Made by a program: the position numbers and the translations under genes
DNA from: Oscillospiraceae bacterium
GTDB taxonomy: Bacteria > Bacillota > Clostridia > Oscillospirales > Oscillospiraceae
Direction: 5' to 3'
NCBI GenBank assembly: GCA_017938625.1
Contig: JAGBBD010000021.1
Coordinates: forward strand, 1-54,159
DNA length: 54,159 bases
Shown: positions 16,101 to 24,303 of the stretch, piece after piece
Layout: every line of letters begins with the position of its first letter
Numbering within the stretch: position 1 is the first letter of the stretch
The notes under the pieces: model-generated
What the model was told of the DNA's origin: nothing
The model's database searches: none
The model's input: only the letters and a program-made list of their open reading frames with translations

Positions 16101-17264
16101 ATGGACATCAAAGCCATGGACAAGGCTTATGTTGCCAATACCTACAATCGTTTTCCTCTGCAGCTGGTCAGCGGCAAGGGATCTGTGATGAAAGATGAAA
16201 CAGGTAAGGAGTATATCGACCTTGGCACCGGCATTGCTGTCAACACCTTCGGCGTGGCAGACGATGTGTGGCAGCAGGCGGTAACGGAGCAGCTTTCCAA
16301 GCTGCAGCACACCTCCAACCTGTACTATACCGAGCCCTGCGCGAAGCTGGCACAGATGCTGTGTGAGCGCACCGGTCTGAAGAAGGTCTTCTTCTCCAAC
16401 TCCGGCGCCGAAGCCAACGAGTGCGCCATCAAGGTCGCAAGAAAGTACGCCGCAGAAAAGAAGGGCGCCGACTGCTATACCATCCTTACCCTCTGGAACT
16501 CTTTCCACGGCAGAACCATCACTACTCTGGCTGCCACCGGTCAGGATGTGTTCCACAAGGATTTTAAGCCCTTGACCTGCGGCTTTGTCCATGCCAATGC
16601 CAACGATCTGGAAGATGTGAAGGCAAAGGTCAAAGAAAACAAGATCGCTGCCATCATGATGGAAGTGGTACAGGGCGAGGGCGGTGTCATTGCGCTGGAG
16701 AAAGACTTTGTGCAGGGCGTTGCCGAGCTGTGCCGGCAGGAGGATATCCTGCTGATCTGCGATGAAGTGCAGGTGGGCAACGGCAGAAGCGGCAAGCTTT
16801 ACGGATATATGCACTATGATGTGCAGCCGGATATCGTATCCACTGCAAAGGGGCTGTGCGGCGGCTTGCCTCTGGGCGCCACCATGCTGGGCGAAAAGGT
16901 GGAAACGGTACTGGGCTTCTCTGATCACGGCTCTACCTTTGGCGGCAACCCTGTGTGCTGCGCAGGAGCTATCTCCACACTGAGCCGTCTGGATGACGTC
17001 CTTCTGCAGGGTGTGCAGGAACGCTCCGAACTGGTGTTCAAGACGCTGGAAGGAAAGAAGGGCATCAAGAGCGTGACGGGACTTGGCTTGATGCTGGGCA
17101 TCGAGACGGAAAAGCCTGCAGGCGATGTGATCAAAGCATGTATGGAAAGCGGTGTTCTGGTGCTCAGCGCCCATGGCAAGGTACGTCTGCTGCCTGCTCT
17201 GAACATCCCTATGGCCCTTCTGAAGAAGGCACTGGACGTGGTCGTGCGCGTCTGTGGTGAATAA
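16101..17264 (+). CDS. argD: Acetylornithine aminotransferase
   Basis: A PLP-dependent class III aminotransferase of 387 residues that makes N-acetylornithine from the semialdehyde and glutamate. Family marks are FSNSGAEANECAIKVARKY, SFHGRTITTLAATGQ, LLICDEVQVGNGRSGK and the PLP-binding Lys in STAKGLCGGLPLGA. The ATG at 16101 lies 8 bases after AAGGAG; an in-frame GTG at 16092 overlaps the ribosome site and is rejected. Last gene of the arg cluster. The genes for ornithine carbamoyltransferase and later steps are not in the window. Confidence 0.94.
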   Translation: MDIKAMDKAYVANTYNRFPLQLVSGKGSVMKDETGKEYIDLGTGIAVNTFGVADDVWQQAVTEQLSKLQHTSNLYYTEPCAKLAQMLCERTGLKKVFFSNSGAEANECAIKVARKYAAEKKGADCYTILTLWNSFHGRTITTLAATGQDVFHKDFKPLTCGFVHANANDLEDVKAKVKENKIAAIMMEVVQGEGGVIALEKDFVQGVAELCRQEDILLICDEVQVGNGRSGKLYGYMHYDVQPDIVSTAKGLCGGLPLGATMLGEKVETVLGFSDHGSTFGGNPVCCAGAISTLSRLDDVLLQGVQERSELVFKTLEGKKGIKSVTGLGLMLGIETEKPAGDVIKACMESGVLVLSAHGKVRLLPALNIPMALLKKALDVVVRVCGE

Positions 17265-17278
17265 ATAGAAACCACCCT

Positions 17279-17303
17279 CCCGAATGCCAAAAAAGCATTC
17301 GGG
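17279..17303 (+). terminator. Hairpin after argD without a clear T run
   Basis: CCCGAATGC pairs with GCATTCGGG around CAAAAAA. The following bases ATTTGGG give only a weak T tract, so termination may be partial. Confidence 0.5.
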
Positions 17304-17332
17304 ATTTGGGCGTTATATTGGAGGATACGGAT

Positions 17333-18220
17333 ATGATCAGAATAGGCATTATCGGCACGGAGAATTCCCATGCCATGGCCTTTGCAAAATACTTCAATCT
17401 GCCGGATACCGTTACGGGCGAAGTGCCTTTTGAGGACATCCGCGTGACGGCGGTGATGGGAAGCGAACAGAGTACCGCTGCGATCATGGAAAAGACCGGT
17501 GTGCAGACGTGCTGCCGGACGGCAGAGGAAATGGCACAGCAGGTGGATGCAGTCATGATCGTAAATCAGAAGGGCTCTGTCCATTATGAAAATGCCATGC
17601 CTTTTGTGGAAAAGGGAATGCCTATTTTTGTGGATAAACCCTTTACTTCTGATGTGCGGCAGGCTGAGGATCTGTATGCCAAAATGCAGGCGCATGGCTG
17701 CAAGGTCATGGGCGGCTCGGGTCTGAAGTATGTGGAAGGTATTGAGAAGACGGCGCAGCTGGTCAAGCAGCTGCGGGAGGAAGGCACTTTTGTCAGCGGC
17801 GCCATGAATTTTATTATGATCATGGAATCTGAACACGACGGTATTTTCTTCTATGCGTCCCATCTGGTTGAGATGTGCATGGCTGCTTTTGGCAGTGACA
17901 TCAAGGCGCTGCAGGCTGTGCGCAACGGCGGCAGTATGATCGTGGTGATGCAGTATGAAAACGACTCCGTTGCCCTTCACTTCAACCGTGACGGCTTGAA
18001 ATACGGCACCATGCTCTATACCACCAAAGAATACTACTGTGTGGATACAGAAGTGGACATTTTCAATATTTATGATACATATGCCCATGAAGCGGGTCTG
18101 TTTGCCCAAATGATCCATGGCGAGGCAGAGCCTCTTGACGAGCAGGCGCTGATTCTGCCGGTGAAGATCGTGGCAGCCATTGATGAATCGTTAAAGACCG
18201 GGAAATTGGTCACACTATAA
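17333..18220 (+). CDS. Gfo/Idh/MocA-family oxidoreductase
   Basis: A 295-residue NAD(P)-dependent oxidoreductase-like protein. The N-terminal Rossmann part starts IRIGIIGTENSHAMAFAKYF and the family's E-K-P motif appears as VDKPFTSD near residue 105. It is shorter than usual (330-380). The C-terminal half has a MIHGEAEPLDEQALILPVKI stretch typical of the family end. Substrates of this superfamily are sugars, inositols and their derivatives; this one cannot be assigned. ATG at 17333 follows GGAGG. A single gene between argD and trkA, closed by a long hairpin. Confidence 0.83.
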   Translation: MIRIGIIGTENSHAMAFAKYFNLPDTVTGEVPFEDIRVTAVMGSEQSTAAIMEKTGVQTCCRTAEEMAQQVDAVMIVNQKGSVHYENAMPFVEKGMPIFVDKPFTSDVRQAEDLYAKMQAHGCKVMGGSGLKYVEGIEKTAQLVKQLREEGTFVSGAMNFIMIMESEHDGIFFYASHLVEMCMAAFGSDIKALQAVRNGGSMIVVMQYENDSVALHFNRDGLKYGTMLYTTKEYYCVDTEVDIFNIYDTYAHEAGLFAQMIHGEAEPLDEQALILPVKIVAAIDESLKTGKLVTL

Positions 18221-18225
18221 GGCAT

Positions 18226-18260
18226 AGTAAAGCACCGCATCACCGATGCGGTGCTTTACT
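18226..18260 (+). terminator. 16-pair hairpin after the oxidoreductase gene
   Basis: AGTAAAGCACCGCATC and GATGCGGTGCTTTACT form a perfect 16-pair stem with a 3-base loop. No T run follows, so it may stabilise the 3' end or terminate weakly. Confidence 0.6.
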
Positions 18261-18270
18261 GTGTCTGAAC

Positions 18271-18299
18271 TTGAAAAACGAAGCACTTTGTGATACAGT
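18271..18299 (+). promoter_or_regulatory. Promoter of trkA-trkH
   Basis: TTGAAA (18271-18276), a 17-base spacer and TACAGT (18294-18299), 32 bases before the trkA ATG. Confidence 0.6.
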
Positions 18300-18330
18300 A
18301 GCAAAAAAGTAAGCGATAGGGGAAAGACCT

Positions 18331-19695
18331 ATGAAAATCATCATTATCGGTGACGGTAAAATCGGCAGCATCCTTGCCGAGCAGCTGTCGGGAGAAAACC
18401 ATGAAGTGACCTTGATCGACCGTGCAGGCGATCCGTTGGAGCAGTCCAACAACCTGTTTGATGTTATGGTGGTCGAGGGTGATGGCATGGCACATGCTGT
18501 GCAGAAGGAAGCCGGTGTGGAGAGCGCGGATCTTGTCATTGCCTGTACAGGCGCGGATGAGACCAACCTGCTGTGCTGCTTGATCGCCAAAAAACTTGGC
18601 GCAAAGAATACCATCGCCAGAGTGCGTGAGCACAAATATGTGGAAGAGCTTTCTTTGATCAAGGATGATCTGGGTTTGAGTATGACCATCAATCCCGAAT
18701 CCATGTGTGCCACAGAAATGGCGCGTGTTCTGCGTATTCCGTCTGCCATCAAGGTCGATACCTTTGCCCGCGGGCAGGTGGAGATCCTGAAGCTGCCTGT
18801 GACAGAAGGCTCTGTGCTGGACGGTATGGCGCTGATGGAGTTGGGCAAGCTGCGTGCGAAAGTTCTGGTGTGCGCCGTAGAGCGCGGCGAAAATGAGGTC
18901 TATATACCCACCGGTACCTTCCGCCTGCAGGCAGGCGACCATATTTCTCTTGTTGCCACACCGGTGGAAGCCATCCGTTTTTTCCGCCAGACCGGCATCC
19001 CCAGGAGCCGTGTGCGTCAGAGCTTGATCGTCGGCGGCGGCAGAATCGCATTCTATCTTGCCAAACAGCTGCTGTCTGCCGGTATGGATGTGAAGATCAT
19101 CGAGTCAGACGGCAGTCGTTGTGAAGATCTGAGCGAGCTGCTGCCAGAGGCCACGGTGATCCACGGCGACGGTACAGACCAGCAGCTGCTGCGGGAAGAG
19201 GGCATCGAGCATATGGATGCGGTGGTGTCCTTGACCGGCATTGATGAAGAGAATATCATCATTTCCCTTTATGCTGCCCGTGCGACCAATGCCAAGGTCA
19301 TTACCAAGATCAACCGCAGTTCTTATGAGGATATCATCGACGATCTGGAACTCGGCTCTGTGTTCTACCCAAGAAAGATCTGTGCCGACAATGTGGTGCG
19401 CTATGTCCGCGCCATGCAGGCATCCAACGCCTATGCCAGCATGGAAACGCTGTGCAAGATCTCAGGCGGCAAGGTCGAGGCGCTGGAATTCCGTGTTACC
19501 AAGGAAGCTGCCTACTGCGGTGTTCCTCTGCAGGATCTGAGCCTGCGGAAAAATTTCCTCATCGGCTGTATCAGCCGCAGCGGCAAGCCCATTACCCCCC
19601 GAGGCAGCGATACCATCGAGGTCGGTGACAGCGTCATCGTGGTCACGACCCACAGCGGAATTGCTACGCTGGATGATATTTTCGAGAAAAAATAA
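18331..19695 (+). CDS. trkA: Potassium uptake regulatory subunit TrkA
   Basis: A 454-residue peripheral membrane protein that gates the TrkH channel. It is a tandem duplication: an N-terminal NAD-binding RCK domain starting KIIIIGDGKIGSILAEQL with a following TrkA-C domain, and a second copy beginning SLIVGGGRIAFYLAKQL at about residue 231. Two RCK-N/TrkA-C pairs and the length match full-size TrkA, not the half-size KtrA. Nucleotide binding (NADH or ATP) controls channel opening. Lies 11 bases before trkH in a two-gene operon. Confidence 0.95.
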   Translation: MKIIIIGDGKIGSILAEQLSGENHEVTLIDRAGDPLEQSNNLFDVMVVEGDGMAHAVQKEAGVESADLVIACTGADETNLLCCLIAKKLGAKNTIARVREHKYVEELSLIKDDLGLSMTINPESMCATEMARVLRIPSAIKVDTFARGQVEILKLPVTEGSVLDGMALMELGKLRAKVLVCAVERGENEVYIPTGTFRLQAGDHISLVATPVEAIRFFRQTGIPRSRVRQSLIVGGGRIAFYLAKQLLSAGMDVKIIESDGSRCEDLSELLPEATVIHGDGTDQQLLREEGIEHMDAVVSLTGIDEENIIISLYAARATNAKVITKINRSSYEDIIDDLELGSVFYPRKICADNVVRYVRAMQASNAYASMETLCKISGGKVEALEFRVTKEAAYCGVPLQDLSLRKNFLIGCISRSGKPITPRGSDTIEVGDSVIVVTTHSGIATLDDIFEKK

Positions 19696-19706
19696 GGGAG
19701 AAACCT

Positions 19707-21149
19707 ATGAACTATCGGATGATCGCCTATCTTTCCGGCGTGATCATTTTGATCGAAGCGACCTTTATGCTCCTGCCTGCTCTGGTGGCTTTGATCTATG
19801 GAGAAGCTTCCGGCTGGTGCTTCCTCATAACCATTTTAGCGGCAGGTGCGGCGGGCTTTCTGCTGACGCTCCTGCGGCCTAAAAAACGAGATATGTATGC
19901 CAGAGAGGGCTTTGTCATTACGGCATTGGCATGGATCGTGATCTCGCTGATCGGTGCTGCGCCCTTTACCATGTCCGGTCAGATCCCGAGTTATCTGGAT
20001 GCTGTGTTTGAAATGGTCTCCGGTTTTACCACAACAGGCTCCAGCGTGGTGCCCAATGTGGAAGTGCTTGACCGATGCATGAACTTCTGGCGCTGCCTGT
20101 CCCATTGGCTGGGCGGCATGGGTATTCTGGTGTTTATGCTTGCCATCGTCAATCTGGGCGGCGGTCAGAGCAATCATCTGCTTCGTGCGGAAAGCCCCGG
20201 GCCGACTGTCAGCAAAATGGTGCCCAATATGCGAAAATCCGCAGCGATCCTTTACAGCATCTATGTGGGCATGACCTTGCTGCAGATCATGCTGCTCCTG
20301 CTGGGCGGCATGCCCCTGTTTGACAGCCTGTGTCACAGCTTTGCCACGGCAGGTACCGGCGGCTTTGGCGTCAAAGCCGCATCCATTGGTTACTATGACA
20401 GCTACTATCTGCAGGGTGTGATCGCCGTGTTTATGGTGCTCTTTGGTGTGAACTTCAATGCCTACTATTTCCTGCTGATGCGCAAATGGCGCAATGCTCT
20501 GCATATAACGGAAGTACGCACATATTTTGGCATCATTGCCGTCAGCACCCTTTTGATCACAGCAAATATCACAGGTCTTCTTGGCAGCGTGTATGATGCG
20601 CTGCACCATGCGTTCTTTGCTGTATCTTCCATCATGACCACCACAGGCTTTGCCACGGTGGACTTTAACCAATGGCCCGGCTTGAGCCGTCTGATTTTAG
20701 TGATGCTCATGATCGTTGGCGCTTGTGCAGGCTCTACAGGCGGCGGCGTCAAGGTGTCGAGAATGGTCATTGTGTTCAAGACAGCTGCCTTTGAGGTGCG
20801 CAAACTCCTGCATCCTGCCAGCGTCAAGGTTTTGACTGTTGACGGCAAGCGTGTCAGCCGCGAGACTATTCAAGGTGTGCAGAGTTATCTCGTGGTCTAT
20901 TTTGCCATTACGGTGATCTCCATCCTGCTGGTCAGTCTGGACGGATATGATCTTGTTACCACCGTTACGGCGGTGGAGGCGACCTTGAACAACATCGGCC
21001 CCGGATTGGAGATGGTCGGCCCTGCCGGAAACTACAGCATGTTCAGCCCTCTTTCCAAGATCGTTCTGACCATGGATATGCTGCTGGGCAGACTGGAGCT
21101 GTTCCCGCTTCTGATCATGCTCATGCCCTCTACATGGAGAAAGCATTAA
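19707..21149 (+). CDS. trkH: Potassium channel subunit TrkH
   Basis: A 480-residue integral membrane protein of the TrkH/KtrB family that lets K+ into the cell. The four filter loops of the four-fold repeat are visible as GFTTTGSSVV, FATAGTGGFG, MTTTGFATVD and NNIGPGLEM. About ten membrane helices. It partners with TrkA, encoded just upstream. The ribosome site GGGAGAAACCT precedes ATG. The operon ends at a strong terminator shared with the convergent kinase-like gene. Confidence 0.95.
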   Translation: MNYRMIAYLSGVIILIEATFMLLPALVALIYGEASGWCFLITILAAGAAGFLLTLLRPKKRDMYAREGFVITALAWIVISLIGAAPFTMSGQIPSYLDAVFEMVSGFTTTGSSVVPNVEVLDRCMNFWRCLSHWLGGMGILVFMLAIVNLGGGQSNHLLRAESPGPTVSKMVPNMRKSAAILYSIYVGMTLLQIMLLLLGGMPLFDSLCHSFATAGTGGFGVKAASIGYYDSYYLQGVIAVFMVLFGVNFNAYYFLLMRKWRNALHITEVRTYFGIIAVSTLLITANITGLLGSVYDALHHAFFAVSSIMTTTGFATVDFNQWPGLSRLILVMLMIVGACAGSTGGGVKVSRMVIVFKTAAFEVRKLLHPASVKVLTVDGKRVSRETIQGVQSYLVVYFAITVISILLVSLDGYDLVTTVTAVEATLNNIGPGLEMVGPAGNYSMFSPLSKIVLTMDMLLGRLELFPLLIMLMPSTWRKH

Positions 21150-21186
21150 AAAATATCTGCAGTTCTTTGAACTGCAGATATTTTTT
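21148..21186. terminator. Bidirectional terminator after trkH
   Basis: AAAAAATATCTGCAGTTC and its complement form an 18-pair stem with a TTT loop, with A and T runs at either end. It serves trkH and the convergent kinase-like gene. Confidence 0.93.
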
Positions 21187-21190
21187 ATCG

Positions 21191-22249
21191 TTATTTGCCG
21201 TAAAGCTCGCTGGGCAGCACATCGGACAGCTCCAGCAGCGTCTGTCGCATACCGCCGGTGTAATCCACACGCAGGGGAGATGCCAGTTTGACGGAAGGCT
21301 TGCGTCGGGAAACAGACAGGCAGACCGTAGCTTTGCCGTCCAGAGTCTCCACAGCCACCATGCCGCCGTGAAGTCTTGCAATGGCAGCTGCCAGAGGCAG
21401 TCCCAAACCTAACCCCCAATTGGGATCGGGCAGGAAACCGCGCTGCGTCAGACGGGTGAATGCTGCGCGCAGCAGCTCGGAGCCATCATCGGTGCAGGTG
21501 TTTTCCAGCCGCAGGGTGATGTGGGTGCCGATGACCTCCACTCGCAGGCAGAGGGGCGTTCCGGCAGGACTGTATTTCAGCGCATTGGACACCAGATTGA
21601 GAATGGCGCGGCGGAGAAGATCTCCGTCGCCGCAGAAAGTCACGGACTTTTTGGGCAGTTCGTACTGCAGCTGCCGGTCTGCGCTGCGGCACAGTTCCGC
21701 GATCTCGTCCAGCAAGGGGAGGAGGAAGCTATCAGTATCCAGATCCTCGACAACCAGATGGGGCTCTTTGGCGCTGAGTCTGCCAAGATCTGTCAGATTG
21801 GAGACAATTCTGGTCATGCGGTAAAGCTGGCGATACAAAGGACCTGTGGACTCTATGGGTTTATCGGGAGAAATAAGGGAAAAGCTGCTGCTCAGATCCG
21901 CCAAGGGCATACGCATGATCTGAGAGGCGACTGCCAAAACATCCAGCGCCTGCTCTCCGACAGCAGCAGGACTCATCAAAAACAAAGTGCCGTCCTGCAG
22001 CGCCTGCAGCGTCACGCTGTACAGTACGCCGCAGATGTCAACGCAGATCTGCAGATTGCCGCTGCGATCCCACATGTCATACAGAGCCTTGCTTTGTCCC
22101 ATCCATTGAGGCAGCGCGGCTGCGCAGGATGGAACCACATTTTTCGCGCGCTGATTGAATACCAGTGCGCCGTTGGCACGGATGCAGAAGGCAGGCTGAT
22201 CAAGGATCGTCAGCAGGGGCATGATTTCATTAACAGTTTGGCGATGCAT
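21191..22249 (-). CDS. Histidine-kinase-like ATPase lacking the phosphoacceptor His
   Basis: A 352-residue protein with no membrane segment. The C-terminal half is a GHKL ATPase domain: N-box LLRRAILNLVSNALKYS (near 211-227) and G-box NWGLGLGLPLA (277-287). Upstream, the dimerisation region reads VASQIMRMPLADLSSS, where kinases normally have S-H-E-L-R-T-P-L; the phosphoacceptor His is Gln at position 110. The first 100 residues look PAS-like (ILDQPAFCIRANGALVFNQRA). It could be a pseudokinase, an ATP sensor or a partner of another kinase. No response regulator is adjacent. GGAGGTATTC precedes ATG 22249. It follows the helicase-loader gene by 50 bases. Confidence 0.8.
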   Translation of the reverse strand: MHRQTVNEIMPLLTILDQPAFCIRANGALVFNQRAKNVVPSCAAALPQWMGQSKALYDMWDRSGNLQICVDICGVLYSVTLQALQDGTLFLMSPAAVGEQALDVLAVASQIMRMPLADLSSSFSLISPDKPIESTGPLYRQLYRMTRIVSNLTDLGRLSAKEPHLVVEDLDTDSFLLPLLDEIAELCRSADRQLQYELPKKSVTFCGDGDLLRRAILNLVSNALKYSPAGTPLCLRVEVIGTHITLRLENTCTDDGSELLRAAFTRLTQRGFLPDPNWGLGLGLPLAAAIARLHGGMVAVETLDGKATVCLSVSRRKPSVKLASPLRVDYTGGMRQTLLELSDVLPSELYGK

Positions 22250-22299
22250 GAATACCTCCATGGATAGCGTATTAGTTAGGGTGTACAGAGTTTTTGTTT

Positions 22300-23271
22300 T
22301 TATCGCCGCAGGGTGCGGATATCCAATCCAAGGAAGGGACAAAGCTGATAAGTGCCCAGGATTCTTGAGGCGATGGGGCCTGCGTAGCGCTGAGAAATGG
22401 CTGCGGCAGGCAGGTTGGTGGAGATGATCACGGGCTTGTGCTCCATGAGTCTTGTGTTGACCACCTGATACAGAACAGATAAGGTGAACTGGGTGGTCAT
22501 CTCTGTGCCCAGATCATCGATGATCAGCAGGTCACACTGCAGATACTTGTCGGTCAGCTCGCTGCGCTCACCGCCAAATTTGGCGGCTTCAAAATCTGCG
22601 AACATTTTGCCTGCCGTGTCGTAGACCACAGAAAAGCCGCTGTCCGCCACAGTTCTTGCGATGCAGGCAGACAGGAAGGTCTTGCCCAGACCGGGAGCAC
22701 CTGTGAAGAGCAGAGAGGGGGAAAGCTTTGAAAACTCTCTTGCATATCGTCTGCAAAGCTGGAAGGTGTTCTGCATCAGATCACGGGGACGGATACCGGT
22801 GACGGGATCCGTCTCTGTGGGGTACAGATCCAGACGGAAGCTGTCAAAGGTCTCTTTGCCTGCCAGCAGACTGGAAAGCTCCTTTTTCTGCTCTTGACGG
22901 CACAGCTCCTGCAGACATTCACACATGGCAGCGCCCACGTAGCCGCTGCCGCCGCAATGGGGGCAGATGACCGAAGGCTCCAGCGCGGCTTCGTCCAGCT
23001 CATTGGCTTCCAGGATCCACTCACGCTCTCGCTGCAATGCGAGATTTTCTTCTTTGATGGTCTCTATGGCGGCGGTGGTGTCGCCGCCCTTTTTAAATGC
23101 TGCGGAAACAGCTTTGATCACAGACTGCCGCATGGCTTGGTCGATCTGCTTCAAGCGGGGGTACTGCCGGTAGAGGCTCTCGATACGGGCGGTGCTCTCC
23201 GCTTCACAGTCTGCTTTTTCCTGTGCAAGGCGCGCCTGCGCACGGCGCAGGACTTCTGCGGAATATGCCAC
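22300..23271 (-). CDS. DnaI/DnaC-like helicase loader ATPase
   Basis: A 323-residue AAA+ ATPase. After a coiled N-terminal region comes a zinc-binding segment CPHCGGSGYVGAAMCECLQELC (residues about 99-120), followed by Walker A FTGAPGLGKTFLS and Walker B LLIIDDLGTEM, with the DnaC/DnaI/IstB-type core. It probably loads the replicative helicase with the DnaD protein encoded just upstream. The start is GTG at 23271, immediately after the TAA of that gene; GGAGGAACCCTAA supplies the ribosome site. IstB-type transposition ATPases look similar, but there is no IstA transposase here and the zinc segment fits DnaI. Confidence 0.88.
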   Translation of the reverse strand: MAYSAEVLRRAQARLAQEKADCEAESTARIESLYRQYPRLKQIDQAMRQSVIKAVSAAFKKGGDTTAAIETIKEENLALQREREWILEANELDEAALEPSVICPHCGGSGYVGAAMCECLQELCRQEQKKELSSLLAGKETFDSFRLDLYPTETDPVTGIRPRDLMQNTFQLCRRYAREFSKLSPSLLFTGAPGLGKTFLSACIARTVADSGFSVVYDTAGKMFADFEAAKFGGERSELTDKYLQCDLLIIDDLGTEMTTQFTLSVLYQVVNTRLMEHKPVIISTNLPAAAISQRYAGPIASRILGTYQLCPFLGLDIRTLRR

Positions 23272-24153
23272 TTAGGGTTCCTCCTTCTGTTCCAGCATTC
23301 GCTTCATGGCGTCGATCTCCATGGAGCCCATCTGGGGGGTGGAGCCGGGCTTTGCCGGCCCGTGGTCTCCGGCGTCGATCTGGGCAAGGGTCAAAAGTCC
23401 CTTCTCATGCCAGCTTTTGAGGATGGAGTTGAGATAGGGCCACTTCAGACCGCCTGTGTTCATGCATGTCTTTTCATATGCTTTTTCGATCTCTTTGGCG
23501 CCAAAGCCCCAGTCGATCCATTGCAGAATGTACTTTTCTTCTCCGGCAGTCAGCTTGCGATCACCCAGCTGCAGCACCTGCTTGAGGCTGCCTGCTTTGC
23601 TCTGCCGCTCCAGCTGCATCTGCATATAAGCGGCAGCTTCTTCCATGGTGTCGATGCCAAGGTCTGCCCAGTGATATGCCTCACGCTCAATGGCGTGCAT
23701 GGAAGGATTGCGCGGATTGTTTTTGGCGCGGTTTCTCTGGATGCAGTAGCAGATCAGGATGGAGACCACCTCTTCGCTCATGCCCAGATATTCATGGATG
23801 GAAAGCAGCACCTTACATTCCTCTGTACTGAGGATCTTGCCCATGCGCCGCTGGACTTCCCCCAGCAGACGGGGGAACTGATCGCCCTGACGGGCGCGGA
23901 TGAGATCTGCTTCCGAGTAGGTGGGCGGCTCGGCAGGACGCAGGATCACAGGGGTTTCCGCCCAGAGTCCGGACTGCTTCAAAAATGCTTCTGCCATTGC
24001 CATTCTCTGATCGGAAAACCGCAGCGCGCTCTGGGCTTGAGAAGCATTGCCGCCTGCACGCAGGTACAGATACAGCAGCGCGCTGTCACCGTTGGCACCT
24101 GCCAGCAGCTTTCGCCAGTCCCGCTCCGGGATATTCAAGTTCTGATCCGCCAT
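23272..24153 (-). CDS. DnaD-domain replication protein
   Basis: A 293-residue protein with an N-terminal winged-helix-like region and a C-terminal DnaD/DnaB_2 domain recognisable by YEKTCMNTGGLKWPYLNSIL with the following SWHEKGL. DnaD-type proteins remodel DNA at the origin and during restart so that the helicase can be loaded. ATG at 24153 is chosen because GGAGGGACGGAT precedes it; an in-frame ATG at 24174 lies upstream of that site. Directly abuts the DnaI-like gene, which supports a joint role in priming replication. Confidence 0.88.
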   Translation of the reverse strand: MADQNLNIPERDWRKLLAGANGDSALLYLYLRAGGNASQAQSALRFSDQRMAMAEAFLKQSGLWAETPVILRPAEPPTYSEADLIRARQGDQFPRLLGEVQRRMGKILSTEECKVLLSIHEYLGMSEEVVSILICYCIQRNRAKNNPRNPSMHAIEREAYHWADLGIDTMEEAAAYMQMQLERQSKAGSLKQVLQLGDRKLTAGEEKYILQWIDWGFGAKEIEKAYEKTCMNTGGLKWPYLNSILKSWHEKGLLTLAQIDAGDHGPAKPGSTPQMGSMEIDAMKRMLEQKEEP

Positions 24154-24192
24154 ATCCGTCCCTCCATTTCGCAAAAATCTCCATTTTGCAAC

Positions 24193-24221
24193 AGTATAAC
24201 ATAAAAATTTATCCTCGACAA
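24193..24221 (-). promoter_or_regulatory. Promoter of dnaD-dnaI operon
   Basis: On the minus strand TTGTCG (24221-24216), a 17-base spacer and TATACT (24198-24193), 40 bases before the DnaD start. Confidence 0.7.
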
Positions 24222-24239
24222 GCGGAACAAATTATTTGA

Positions 24240-24268
24240 TTGCTTTCCCTTGTGAATTGGCATATAAT
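24240..24268 (+). promoter_or_regulatory. Promoter of the permease-sortase operon
   Basis: TTGCTT (24240-24245), a 17-base spacer and TATAAT (24263-24268), divergent from the dnaD promoter and 36 bases before the permease ATG. Confidence 0.75.
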
Positions 24269-24303
24269 ATTTACAATAAAAAAGCTTAAAAGGAAGCGAA
24301 AAT

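Noticed and set aside
22300-23271. IstB-type transposition helper ATPase
   Set aside because: There is no IstA transposase or inverted ends, and the zinc segment plus the adjoining dnaD gene fit a replication loader.
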